DNA of 41,074 nucleotides from Alphaproteobacteria bacterium (GTDB lineage: Bacteria; Pseudomonadota; Alphaproteobacteria; Rhodobacterales; Rhodobacteraceae). Of this stretch, positions 1 through 7,802 are shown in pieces. How positions within the stretch are numbered: the first letter of the stretch is position 1; each line of letters begins with the position of its first letter. The translations under genes were made by a program, and so were the position numbers. The stretch spans positions 1 through 41,074 of the forward strand of contig JAUIHM010000020.1 in NCBI GenBank assembly GCA_030432315.1, in the 5' to 3' direction. Under the pieces are notes generated by a model. The model searched no databases and was not told the DNA's origin. It worked only from the letters and a program-made list of their open reading frames with translations.

Positions 1-466
1 CCCAGACCGAGCCGGCCAGCCCCATCAGGCCCAGCATCCGCGCCATCGGGATCAGCACCATCTGGAACGGGATGAAACAGCCGAACAGCAGCAGGCCGAA
101 CACCCAGGTGTCGCCGTGAAACCGCCACTTGGTCAGAACGTAGCCGTTCAGCGCCCCGAGCACGGTCGAGATCGCAACCGCCGGCACCACCATCAGGATC
201 GAATTGAGGAAAAACGGCTTAAGCCCCGTTGCCGCGACACCGATCTGTGCCGTCGACCAGGCGCTGGCCCAGGGCGCGAGCGTCCAGTCCTGCGGCAGCG
301 ACATCATGCCGCCGGCCTGGATCTCGCTGAGCGGCTTCAGAGAATTCACCAGCATCACATAGAGCGGCAGCAGGTAGTAGAGACAGAAGATCGCGAGCAC
401 CGTGTAGATCACGAAACGCGTACCGGCGCCGGTACGGATCACCTGGGATGAGGCAGCCGAGGACAT
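1..466 (-). CDS. Sugar ABC transporter permease, MalG/GtsC-like (partial)
   Basis: Inner-membrane permease subunit of a carbohydrate ABC importer. The translation runs from an ATG at 466 and is still open at the left edge, so the C-terminal half, with the EAA loop that contacts the ATPase, is missing. What is visible is typical of the MalG/CarB-type family: a short cytoplasmic N-terminus, a first membrane segment around residues 18-38 (FVIYTVLAIF followed by LLPLYVMLVNSLK), the PLSEIQ periplasmic region, then NSILMVVPAVAIST and the NGYVLTKWRF motif. The start codon overlaps the stop of the upstream permease by one base (TGATG), which implies translational coupling. The ATPase gene is presumably beyond the edge; it is not seen. 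The family call is firm. The substrate is inferred from the binding protein next door. Confidence 0.9.
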   Translation of the reverse strand, partial: MSSAASSQVIRTGAGTRFVIYTVLAIFCLYYLLPLYVMLVNSLKPLSEIQAGGMMSLPQDWTLAPWASAWSTAQIGVAATGLKPFFLNSILMVVPAVAISTVLGALNGYVLTKWRFHGDTWVFGLLLFGCFIPFQMVLIPMARMLGLMGLAGSVW

Positions 467-1365
467 CACTTCTTCTCCCTGAGTTCGGACCAGATAAACG
501 GCACCATGATCGCCGCAATCGACATCAGCATGATCACCGCACTCGCGGCACCGATACCCATCTGGTTGCGGGTGAAAGTGTAGGAATACATGAAGGTCGC
601 CGGCAGTTCGGTTGCCGTTCCCGGCCCGCCGCCGGTCAGGGCGATCACCAGGTCATAGGACTTGATCGCCATGTGCGCGAGCACAACGAAGGCCGACATG
701 AAGGCCGGTCGCAGCTGCGGAATGACGATGCGCCGGTAAAGCGCGAAGGTCGAAGCGCCGTCGATCTGCGCCGCCTTCATCACCTCGTTGTCGATCCCGC
801 GCAGACCCGCGAGAAACATCGCCATCACAAAACCCGAAGTCTGCCAGACCGCGGCAATGACGATGGTGTAGATCGCCATGTCACTGTCCTTGATCCACTC
901 GAAGGTGAAACTTTCCCAGCCCCAGGACCGTACCACCGCCTGCAGACCGATGCCCGGATCGAGAAACCACTTCCACGCCGTACCGGTGACGATGAACGAC
1001 AGCGCCATCGGATAAAGGTAAACCGTCCGGATAAAGCCCTCGGCCCGGATCTTCTGATCGAGCAGGATCGCCAGCGCCAGACCGAGCGCACAGGAAATGA
1101 CGATATAGAGCGAGCCGAAGATCAGCAGGTTGTCCACTGCGATGCCCCAGGCACGCACCGAAAACAGCCGTTCGTAATTCTGCATCCCGACCCAGCCGAA
1201 GCTCGGAAGAATGCGGCTGTCGGTGAATGACAGGTAAAGCGTGAACAGGATGAAACCGTAGACAAAGATCAGCACGATCGCGAAACTGGGACTGAGCACC
1301 AGTCTGGGCAGCGCATTGCGCAGCCACTCCCTGCCGCCGATGCGGGACTGCATGGTCTGAGACAT
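466..1365 (-). CDS. Sugar ABC transporter permease, MalF/GtsB-like
   Basis: Partner permease of the same importer, 299 residues, normal for MalF-type permeases that lack the large periplasmic P2 loop. About six membrane helices are visible, beginning with FAIVLIFVYGFILFTLYLSF near residues 28-47. The binding-protein-dependent transport signature lies at about residues 187-215: GLRGIDNEVMKAAQIDGAST is the EAA loop with its conserved G and the AAxxDGA core. The translation then continues with FRR-like arginine-rich residues and PQLRPAF. It lies between the binding protein (56-bp gap holding a hairpin) and the second permease (one-base overlap). It resembles the glucose/mannose GtsB group more than maltose MalF, but exact specificity cannot be read from a permease. 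Confidence 0.92.
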   Translation of the reverse strand: MSQTMQSRIGGREWLRNALPRLVLSPSFAIVLIFVYGFILFTLYLSFTDSRILPSFGWVGMQNYERLFSVRAWGIAVDNLLIFGSLYIVISCALGLALAILLDQKIRAEGFIRTVYLYPMALSFIVTGTAWKWFLDPGIGLQAVVRSWGWESFTFEWIKDSDMAIYTIVIAAVWQTSGFVMAMFLAGLRGIDNEVMKAAQIDGASTFALYRRIVIPQLRPAFMSAFVVLAHMAIKSYDLVIALTGGGPGTATELPATFMYSYTFTRNQMGIGAASAVIMLMSIAAIMVPFIWSELREKK

Positions 1366-1387
1366 TGGGATCCCTCCGGGAAGGACG

Positions 1388-1410
1388 GAGGGGCGGCTGA
1401 TCCGCCCCTC
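1388..1410 (-). promoter_or_regulatory. Intercistronic hairpin between binding protein and permease genes
   Basis: A perfect 9-bp stem (GAGGGGCGG / CCGCCCCTC) with a 5-base loop lies 11 bases after the stop codon of the binding-protein gene and before the first permease. No T-run follows, so it is unlikely to be a full terminator. Such stems are common after the binding-protein gene of ABC importer operons. They protect the upstream message or weaken read-through, so that the binding protein is made in excess. That role here is inferred from position. Confidence 0.6.
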
Positions 1411-1421
1411 ACTCTTTTCGT

Positions 1422-2672
1422 CTACTGGGACAGTTCGACTGCACTGACCATTTCTTCGACGGCGGTTTCGGAATCGAACTCGCCATTGAACTGGGCGGTG
1501 ATGACGTCATACATCGCGTTCTTGACCGATGCCGGGTTGGCATGACCATGCGCCATCGACCCGAAAAGGTTGCCGGAAGACGACGCCGCCTTCAGATCAG
1601 CATAGGCCTTCTGGCCACAGGCATCGAAGGTCTCGACTGACACGTCGGTCCGCGCCGGAACAGAACCCTTGACCGTGTTGAAGGCGATCTGGAACTCGGG
1701 CGAAATCACCGCCTCGGCGAGCGCAGCCTGCTCGGGCGAGACCTCGTCTCCCTGACTGAACACCGCGAACTGGTCGGTGTTGAAGGTCACCTGATTCTCG
1801 GTGCCGGGGAAACGGAAGCAGAGGAAGTCCTCATTTGGGACCTTGCCCGCGTTCAGGAACTCCCCCTTGGCCCAGTCGCCCATGAACTGGAACGCCGCAT
1901 CGCCGTTGATGACCATGGCGCTCGCGAGATTCCAGTCGCGTCCGGAGAAATTGTCATCCACATAGCCGCGGATAACGGTCATCCGGTCGAAAACCTCCTT
2001 CATCGTATCGGACCCGAGGGCTTCGGGATCGAGATCGATAAACGCCGCCTGATAGAATTCCGGCCCTCCGGTCGCCATCGCCACGGCGTCGAAGATCGTC
2101 GCGTCCTGCCAGGCCTGACCGCCATGTGCGACGGCGGTCTTGCCTGCGGCCTTCACGGCTTCCATGGCCGCGACCAGCTCGTCCCAGGTCGTCGGCTGGG
2201 CAATGCCAAGCTCATCGAGCAGCGGCTTGTTGGCCCACACCCAGTTGGTCGAGTGGATGTTGACCGGAACGGCAATCCATTCACCGTCATACTTGGAGAA
2301 TTTCTGCAGAGCCTCCGGCACCACCGCGTCCCATCCACCCTCTTCCGCAATCGGATTGAGGTTGGCGAGCGCGCCTTCCTTCGCCCAGTCAGTGATGTCG
2401 AAACCCAGCATCTGCACCGCCGCCGGTGCATTGCCCGAAGTCACCCGCGCCCGCAGGACGGTCATGGCCTGGGTGCCGCCGCCACCGGCAACAGGCATGT
2501 CCTGCCAGCCGATGCCCTGCGCCGCCAGATCCTCCTTGAGCACGTTGAGCGCCGATGCCTCGCCACCGGATGTCCACCAGTGCAGCACCTCGACATCCGC
2601 CGCCGCTGCCATGCTCGCCGAGGTGGCGAGCGCCGCCAGCGCCGTTACTGTTTTGCGCATTATTCTGTTCAT
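1422..2672 (-). CDS. Sugar ABC transporter substrate-binding protein, GtsA/MalE-like
   Basis: Periplasmic solute-binding protein of extracellular family 1, 416 residues. The chosen ATG at 2672 follows a good ribosome site (GGAGGAAG on the coding strand) and gives a classic signal peptide ([20 protein letters not shown], cleavage near AAA-AD at about residue 24). The open frame extends 30 codons upstream, but that stretch lacks signal-peptide character. The mature protein starts [20 protein letters not shown], followed by [18 protein letters not shown]. Both closely match the glucose/mannose binding protein GtsA rather than maltose MalE. It forms one importer with the two permeases downstream. 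It is preceded by the aldehyde dehydrogenase with a 52-bp gap, so uptake and catabolism share one operon. An aldose or sugar derivative is the likely ligand (inference). Confidence 0.92.
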   Translation of the reverse strand: MNRIMRKTVTALAALATSASMAAAADVEVLHWWTSGGEASALNVLKEDLAAQGIGWQDMPVAGGGGTQAMTVLRARVTSGNAPAAVQMLGFDITDWAKEGALANLNPIAEEGGWDAVVPEALQKFSKYDGEWIAVPVNIHSTNWVWANKPLLDELGIAQPTTWDELVAAMEAVKAAGKTAVAHGGQAWQDATIFDAVAMATGGPEFYQAAFIDLDPEALGSDTMKEVFDRMTVIRGYVDDNFSGRDWNLASAMVINGDAAFQFMGDWAKGEFLNAGKVPNEDFLCFRFPGTENQVTFNTDQFAVFSQGDEVSPEQAALAEAVISPEFQIAFNTVKGSVPARTDVSVETFDACGQKAYADLKAASSSGNLFGSMAHGHANPASVKNAMYDVITAQFNGEFDSETAVEEMVSAVELSQ

Positions 2673-2724
2673 CGTGTCTTCCTCCTTGTTGGCAGTCTCA
2701 GTTCCCGTTGACCCCGATCGAGGA

Positions 2725-4260
2725 TCAATCGGCCGTAATCCAGGGCGACCGGGTGCGGCCAATCCGCATCTGCACGGTTTTCACCTCCAGAAATTCCTCC
2801 AGCCCGTACCGGCCAAGCTCCCGGCCCTGGCCGCTTTCCTTGACGCCGCCAAACGGCAGTTCGGCGAAACCGTCCATCCAGGTGTTGGTCCAGACGGTCC
2901 CCGCCTGTACCGCCCGCGAAAACGCGAGGCAGGTGTGAACGCTCTCGCTCCAAACCCCGGCCGAAAGACCGTATGCCGCGTCATTCGCCAGCGCGACCGC
3001 CTCCTCGAAACTGCGGAACGTCAGCACCGAAAGCACCGGGCCGAACACCTCTTCGCGGGCAATTGCCATGTCACCGGTGACACCGGAAATTACCGTCGGC
3101 GCATAGAACTGCCCGGCAAGACCCGGCACCTCGAGGGGCGCCCCGCCCAGCCGAACCGACGCGCCCGCTTCAACCGCATCGCGGACATATTGGTCGATCT
3201 TCGCCTGATGCTCTCCCGAGACGACGGCCCCGACTTTCGTGGCCGGATCGAGCGGATCGCCAAACGCGACCCTGCGCGACAGCGCCACCACCCGTTCGGT
3301 GACCTCTTCGGCAATGTCCTCATGAACGATGATCCGCGACCCGGAATTGCAGCATTCCCCGGCGTTGAAATAGATGCCGAACACGACAGCATCCGTCGCG
3401 GAATCAAGATCGGCATCGGGAAACAGCACCTGCGGATTCTTGCCGCCCAACTCCAGCGACACCTTCTTCAGGGTCGGTGCCGCCGCGGCGACAATCGCCT
3501 TGCCCACCCCGGTCGAGCCGGTGAAGGTCACCATGTCGACCCGCGGGTCGGTGCTCATCGCCGCGCCCACCGGCTGGCCGTAGCCGAGAACAATGTTGAC
3601 CACCCCCGCCGGCAAACCCGCCTCCATCAGCAGTTCACCGAGAATAACGGTGGTCGAGGGCGTCAGTTCCGACGGCTTCACCACCGCGGTGCAGCCCGCA
3701 GCCAGGGCAAACGGCAGCTTCTGCGAGACGATCAGGAACGGAAAGTTCCACGGCGTGATGATCGCCGCGACACCAACCGGCTCCTTCAGCACCAGGCCCA
3801 GCATGTCGGCGCCAAGGCTGTTGTGGCTGTCCCCGTGCTGGGTGCGGGCAAGTGCCGCAGCATAGCGCCACAGATCCGCGGCCCCTTCGATCTCAGCCAG
3901 GGCCTGACTGATCGGCTTGCCCGATTCCAGCGTCTCGATGCGGGCAATCCGCGCCCGGTCCCGGTCGATCAGATCGGCCACCCGCAACAGCAGCGCCGCC
4001 CGCTCCCTGCCGCCCATATACCGCCAGCCACCGGCATCGAACGCCCGCCGCGCCGCGGCAATCGCCGCATCCACCTCTAGCCCGCCACCCCGCGCCGCCC
4101 GGGTCACCGGCGTGCCATGCGCCGGCGAGTGCCGCTCAAAGGTTGCCCCGTCAGCACTGTCACACCAGACCCCGTCGATCAGATGCCGCCCCACGAACGG
4201 CCCGGTCGGCAAACCCGACGGATCGGTCGCGGAAATCAGGGTGAAATCGTCGAGGCCCAT
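2725..4260 (-). CDS. NAD(P)+-dependent aldehyde dehydrogenase
   Basis: Oxidises an aldehyde to a carboxylic acid in the cytoplasm; 511 residues, within the usual range for the superfamily. Key residues are in place: the Asn of TPWNFPF at 172, Lys195 in [11 protein letters not shown] with Glu198 (which favours NAD+ over NADP+), the FTGSTGVGK nucleotide loop at 246-254, Glu270 in SLELGGKNP, and the catalytic Cys304 in [20 protein letters not shown] and the [13 protein letters not shown] tail motif are also present. The start follows GGGGAG inside the end of the enoyl-CoA hydratase gene, which ends 2 bp upstream, so the two are translated together. It lacks the features of CoA-acylating (IolA/MmsA) enzymes that I would expect, so a free acid is the likely product. 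The real substrate is unknown. Confidence 0.93.
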   Translation of the reverse strand: MGLDDFTLISATDPSGLPTGPFVGRHLIDGVWCDSADGATFERHSPAHGTPVTRAARGGGLEVDAAIAAARRAFDAGGWRYMGGRERAALLLRVADLIDRDRARIARIETLESGKPISQALAEIEGAADLWRYAAALARTQHGDSHNSLGADMLGLVLKEPVGVAAIITPWNFPFLIVSQKLPFALAAGCTAVVKPSELTPSTTVILGELLMEAGLPAGVVNIVLGYGQPVGAAMSTDPRVDMVTFTGSTGVGKAIVAAAAPTLKKVSLELGGKNPQVLFPDADLDSATDAVVFGIYFNAGECCNSGSRIIVHEDIAEEVTERVVALSRRVAFGDPLDPATKVGAVVSGEHQAKIDQYVRDAVEAGASVRLGGAPLEVPGLAGQFYAPTVISGVTGDMAIAREEVFGPVLSVLTFRSFEEAVALANDAAYGLSAGVWSESVHTCLAFSRAVQAGTVWTNTWMDGFAELPFGGVKESGQGRELGRYGLEEFLEVKTVQMRIGRTRSPWITAD

Positions 4261-4262
4261 AT

Positions 4263-5030
4263 CTATCTCCCCGGAAACTCTGGTTTGCGCTTCGCGCGGA
4301 ACGCGGTCACACCCTCGGTGCGGTCCGCCGTGGCCGCGATCATCCCGCTGCCGAGCGCCTCGATCATCGCCGCACGGTCCTCACCGGCGCCGGCCTGAAG
4401 CATGTATTTCGCCACTTCCACCGCGCGCGGCGACAGCGTGGCCGCCTTCTGCGCAATCTCCCGCGCCGAGGCCCGCGCATCTTCCGCCACTTCCGCAACG
4501 AACCCGAGCGCCAGTGCCCGCTCCGCCGAAATCCTGCGGCCGAACAGCGCCATCTCCCGCACCACCGGCTCCGGCAGCAGCCGCGCCAGCCGCTGTGTCC
4601 CCGACCAGCCCGGTATGATGCCGACACCCGCCTCCGGCAGCGCCAGCGTCGCCCGCGGTGCCATCACCCTGATGTCGCAGGCGGCGGCCAGTTCAAGCCC
4701 GCCGCCGAATGCATGTCCCGAAATCGCCGCCACCGTCGGTTTCGACAGCCGCGCCAGCCGGTCGAACACCCGGTGGCCCTCCCGTACCCAGTGCCGGGCA
4801 AAATCGAACGGCCCGAGTTCCGACCAGGCGACAATGTCGGCCCCGGTACAGAACGCGCGATCTCCCTCGGCGGTGAGAATGACAGCCAGCACCGAAGGAT
4901 CGCGCTCCAGCGCCGCGCAATGCGCCTCCAGCGCTTCGATCATCGGCACGGTAAAGGCGTTCATTTTCGCCGGATTGTCGAGCCGCAACTCGGCAACCGC
5001 ACCCTCGATGCTCAGATGCAGCGCGCTCAC
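4263..5030 (-). CDS. Enoyl-CoA hydratase/isomerase family protein
   Basis: Crotonase-fold enzyme of 255 residues, standard length. The oxyanion-hole segments are FCTGADI (about 60-66) and GHAFGGGLELA (105-115). Both acid-base glutamates of true hydratases are at the expected places: Glu113 in GGGLELA and Glu133 in LPEAGVGIIPGWSGTQRL. This supports addition or removal of water on an enoyl-CoA/3-hydroxyacyl-CoA pair rather than a pure isomerase role. Translation starts at GTG 5030, overlapping the CoA-transferase stop by four bases (GTGA). Its place between a CoA-transferase and an aldehyde dehydrogenase in a sugar-import operon suggests that a sugar-derived acid is handled as a CoA thioester. 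The substrate is inferred, not shown. Confidence 0.92.
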   Translation of the reverse strand: MSALHLSIEGAVAELRLDNPAKMNAFTVPMIEALEAHCAALERDPSVLAVILTAEGDRAFCTGADIVAWSELGPFDFARHWVREGHRVFDRLARLSKPTVAAISGHAFGGGLELAAACDIRVMAPRATLALPEAGVGIIPGWSGTQRLARLLPEPVVREMALFGRRISAERALALGFVAEVAEDARASAREIAQKAATLSPRAVEVAKYMLQAGAGEDRAAMIEALGSGMIAATADRTEGVTAFRAKRKPEFPGR

Positions 5031-6601
5031 AGCACCAACCCCATCGGACCGGCCCCGAGCAGGCTGACCGGCATCAGCCGCGCATCCTCCGCCACCCGCA
5101 CCCGCCCCTGCGAGGCATCGACAATATCCCGCTGAGGATCGATCCCCGGCATCACCTCGGTGGCAACGAGTCCGCTCTCCGTCAGACGGATGACGCAGCG
5201 TTCCGTGACATAGAGCACCTCCTGCCCGGTCGCCCGCGCGCGCCGGCCCGAAAACGTTACATGCTCGACCGCTTCCACCATCTTCGCAAACCGGCCAGGC
5301 CCGCGAACCCGCAGCGCGGTATCGCCAGGCTCCAGATCCGCCCCGGCCTCGAACAGCCCGGCAGAAACGATCTTGCGTGCATGCGCCGTAATATCGACAA
5401 ACCCGCCGCAGCCCGCCGTCAGATACGGCTTCTTGCCAAGTTTCGAGACATTGACGTTGCCCTCGATGTCGATCTCAAGGAACGAAAGAAACGCCATGTC
5501 GAACCCGCCACCCTGGAAAAAGGTGAACTGGTTCGGCGACGGCACGTAGGCATCGGCATTCGACGCGCAGCCGAACGCAAACCCGGTCAGTGGCATGCCG
5601 CCGACAGCGCCCTGCTCAATCGCCCAGGTCACCGCCTGCGGATGCCCCTCCTCCAGCAGAATCCGCGGCACCATCGAACAGATGCCGAACCCGAGATTGG
5701 CGGTCTGACCCTGTTTGAGTTCCATCGCCGCCCGCCGGGCGACAATCTTCTCCACCCCCGGTTCGGCAAGGCTGAAACTCGACCACGGCCGCATGATTTC
5801 GCCCGAAATCGCCGGATCATAGAGCGTCTCCGTAGTCTGAAACTGGTCGGGGTCGACGACAACGAGGTCGACCAGATGCCCGGGCACCCGCACGTCATGG
5901 GGACGCAGCGATCCCGCCGCCGTCACCCGCTTGACCTGGGCAATCACCAGCCCGCCCCGGTTGCGCACCGCGATCGCCTGATCCAGACCGCCGAGATAGG
6001 CGCCCTCATGTTCATAGGTAAGGTTGCCGCGTTCGTCCGCCGTGGTTGCCCGCAGGATCGCCACATCGGGCACGATGTTCGGAAAATGCAGCCAGGTCTC
6101 GCCACCGAATTCTACCCGGTTGACAATCGGCCGCGCCGCCGCGCGGGCGTTCATTGCGCAGCCTTCGCGGATCGGATCGGCGAAGGTGTCCAGCCCCACC
6201 TGGGTCAGCACCCCGGGCCGCCGGGCGGCAACGTCCCGGTGCATGTCGAACAGAATGCCCGAAGGCACGTTGTAGGCGGCGATCCGATCCTCCACCACCA
6301 TCTTCCAGATTTCCGGCATCGGCAGCGATGACGGCCCGCTGGGATAGGACCCGGCGATCACCGTGCCGATCAGGCCGTCCTTGGCGATATGGTCAATGCC
6401 TTTGATCCCGTACATGTCACCGGCGGCGATAGGATGCAGGCAGGTCAGATTGCGCGGATGTCCCTCCGCGTCGAACCGCGCGCCGATTGCTGCCAGCACC
6501 CGATCCGGGCATCCAAGCCCCGAGGACGACGAAACCGTCACCACCGCATCATCGGCGATTCGCGCTACCGCCGCTTCGGCCGATACGATCTTCGACGCCA
6601 T
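5027..6601 (-). CDS. Family I acyl-CoA:carboxylate CoA-transferase (YdiF-type, fused subunits)
   Basis: Moves CoA from a donor thioester to a carboxylate through a glutamyl-CoA intermediate. At 524 residues it is a single-chain fusion of alpha and beta halves, as in E. coli YdiF and propionate CoA-transferases. The N-terminal half has VSSSSGLGCPDRVLAAIG and the GDMYGIKGIDH region. The C-terminal half has the NLGFGICSMVP segment and the active-site Glu329 in WAIEQGAVGG, which aligns with the E-(S/Q)-G of the family. FFQGGGFDMAFL is also typical. The start ATG at 6601 is preceded by AGGA and lies 3 bp after the oxidoreductase stop. The carboxylate acceptor is likely the acid made by the pathway encoded here (inference). 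Confidence 0.92.
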   Translation of the reverse strand: MASKIVSAEAAVARIADDAVVTVSSSSGLGCPDRVLAAIGARFDAEGHPRNLTCLHPIAAGDMYGIKGIDHIAKDGLIGTVIAGSYPSGPSSLPMPEIWKMVVEDRIAAYNVPSGILFDMHRDVAARRPGVLTQVGLDTFADPIREGCAMNARAAARPIVNRVEFGGETWLHFPNIVPDVAILRATTADERGNLTYEHEGAYLGGLDQAIAVRNRGGLVIAQVKRVTAAGSLRPHDVRVPGHLVDLVVVDPDQFQTTETLYDPAISGEIMRPWSSFSLAEPGVEKIVARRAAMELKQGQTANLGFGICSMVPRILLEEGHPQAVTWAIEQGAVGGMPLTGFAFGCASNADAYVPSPNQFTFFQGGGFDMAFLSFLEIDIEGNVNVSKLGKKPYLTAGCGGFVDITAHARKIVSAGLFEAGADLEPGDTALRVRGPGRFAKMVEAVEHVTFSGRRARATGQEVLYVTERCVIRLTESGLVATEVMPGIDPQRDIVDASQGRVRVAEDARLMPVSLLGAGPMGLVL

Positions 6602-6604
6602 GAC

Positions 6605-7603
6605 CTAGAATCCTCCATAGCTGACGGGTGTGGCCTGACCACTGACCGCCGCCTCGCGTACCGCAAGGGCCACGGCGAGCGACTTGACCCCGTCGACCCC
6701 GTCCGCCGCCACCCGGCCCCGGCCGGCGACCGCATCGGCAAACAGCGACACCGCGCGGCCATAAAGATCATGCCGGTCGAATGCGACTTCGTGCCGGCCT
6801 TCACCATTGACCAGAACCACCCCGCCAAGCGGCTTCTGCGTCATGATACCGGTGCCCAGGATCGACCCTTCGGTGCCGTGCACCTCCAACCCTGATCCGG
6901 CAAACGGATGGGTGAAACTCTCATGGGTCTGCACCATCGCCCCGGACGGCATTGACCAGACCGACATCACGCTGTCCTCAACCCCCTGGCCCATCCCGGA
7001 CGAAGTCGCCCGCGCGGAAACCTCGACCGGATCCTCGCCCAGATGGAACCGCACCGTATCCGCGTCATGCACGACAATATCCGGAATCACTCCGCCGCCG
7101 GCCGCGGCATCATTGATCCGCCAGCCCTGCAGATGCGCCGGCAGATGCACCGCGTGGAACACCCGCACGCTCAGAACCCGTCCGACCCGCCCGGTAGCGA
7201 TCAGATCGCGAATCGCCAGATGCGCTCCGGCATTGCGCAGATGGTGATTGGTGGCGAAGGTGACACCGGCCGCCTGTGCCGCGCGCACCATTTCGACCGC
7301 CTCATCAAGGGTCATTGCCAGCGGCTTCTCGCACAGAACGTGTTTGCCCGCGGCAATCGCCGCCATGGCCTGGGCATGATGCTTTTCGTTGGTGGTGGAA
7401 ATATAGACCGCATCCAGCGACCGATCGGCGAGCAGCGCGGCAAGGTCGGCGGTGCTGTGGGCAATGTCATGCTTCGCGGCATAGTCGGCGCCCCGCGTCT
7501 CACTGGAACTGAGCACCGAAACGATCTCGTGCCCCGCGGCCCGAATGGCCCCGATCACGTATTCCGACGCAATCGTGCTTGCTCCAACGAGCCCCCACTT
7601 CAT
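6605..7603 (-). CDS. Gfo/Idh/MocA family NAD(P)-dependent oxidoreductase
   Basis: Sugar or sugar-derivative dehydrogenase family, 332 residues. It has an N-terminal Rossmann fold (MKWGLVGAST, residues 1-10), the hallmark EKP motif at 92-94 (VLCEKPLAMTLDEA), and the C-terminal domain with DIVVHDADTVRFHLG, where the His and Asp are the usual catalytic positions. The ATG at 7603 is chosen because it begins the Rossmann strand and follows a purine-rich stretch (GGGGGAAGTGGG). The open frame upstream (20 more codons) would run through the operators. It is the first gene of the operon, directly behind the promoter with paired operators. It probably oxidises the imported sugar or an early product. 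The exact substrate cannot be told. Confidence 0.92.
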   Translation of the reverse strand: MKWGLVGASTIASEYVIGAIRAAGHEIVSVLSSSETRGADYAAKHDIAHSTADLAALLADRSLDAVYISTTNEKHHAQAMAAIAAGKHVLCEKPLAMTLDEAVEMVRAAQAAGVTFATNHHLRNAGAHLAIRDLIATGRVGRVLSVRVFHAVHLPAHLQGWRINDAAAGGGVIPDIVVHDADTVRFHLGEDPVEVSARATSSGMGQGVEDSVMSVWSMPSGAMVQTHESFTHPFAGSGLEVHGTEGSILGTGIMTQKPLGGVVLVNGEGRHEVAFDRHDLYGRAVSLFADAVAGRGRVAADGVDGVKSLAVALAVREAAVSGQATPVSYGGF

Positions 7604-7619
7604 CCCACTTCCCCCGCTT

Positions 7620-7633
7620 TTGTATCGTTCCAA
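7620..7633 (-). promoter_or_regulatory. Operator O2, LacI-type half-palindrome over the start of transcription
   Basis: On the coding (minus) strand this reads TTGGAACGATACAA, an imperfect palindrome with a central CG (10 of 14 positions symmetric), as in LacI/GalR-family sites. It repeats the core ATTTGGAACGAT of the site 21 bp upstream and covers the predicted +1. No regulator gene is in view. The family assignment is inferred from the central CG and AA/TT arms. Confidence 0.6.
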
Positions 7634-7634
7634 A

Positions 7635-7663
7635 TTTTTATTAGATCGTTCCAAATGAGTCAA
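7635..7663 (-). promoter_or_regulatory. Sigma70-like promoter of the catabolic operon
   Basis: On the minus strand, a TTGACT -35 box (7658-7663), a 17-bp spacer and a TAAAAA -10 box (7635-7640) lie 32 bp upstream of the oxidoreductase start codon, in a notably AT-rich patch. One operator fills the spacer and the next follows the -10 box, the layout expected of a repressed promoter. The prediction is from consensus match only. Confidence 0.6.
7641..7654 (-). promoter_or_regulatory. Operator O1, LacI-type half-palindrome in the promoter spacer
   Basis: On the minus strand this reads TTGGAACGATCTAA, symmetric at 10 of 14 positions about a central CG. It lies wholly between the -35 and -10 boxes. 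It shares a 12-base identical core with O2; the centres are exactly 21 bp apart, two turns of helix, so two dimers would bind on the same face. Confidence 0.6.
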
Positions 7664-7743
7664 TACATATTTTCACCCACCTCGGGCAGCGACTCGCAGT
7701 TTTTCTGCCGAACCGCGAAAATTTTGGACCGGACGCCGAAACG

Positions 7744-7772
7744 GAAAAGGGCCGGTGCATTGCACCGGCCCT
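7744..7772 (-). terminator. Rho-independent terminator of rhlE
   Basis: A near-perfect palindrome (stem AGGGCCGGTGCA / TGCACCGGCCCT, 7748-7772) is followed on the minus strand by TTTTCC. It lies 31 bp past the rhlE stop codon and before the catabolic operon promoter, so it insulates the two units. Confidence 0.85.
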
Positions 7773-7802
7773 AGAAGATCTTCGTCTGTTCCGAAAAGCG
7801 GC

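Noticed and set aside
448-1230. 260-residue plus-strand open frame
   Set aside because: Antisense to a permease with conserved motifs; composition is typical of a shadow frame.
2140-4080. 646-residue plus-strand open frame opposite the binding protein and aldehyde dehydrogenase
   Set aside because: Arginine-, histidine- and proline-rich shadow of two clear genes in high-GC DNA; no ribosome site or family pattern.
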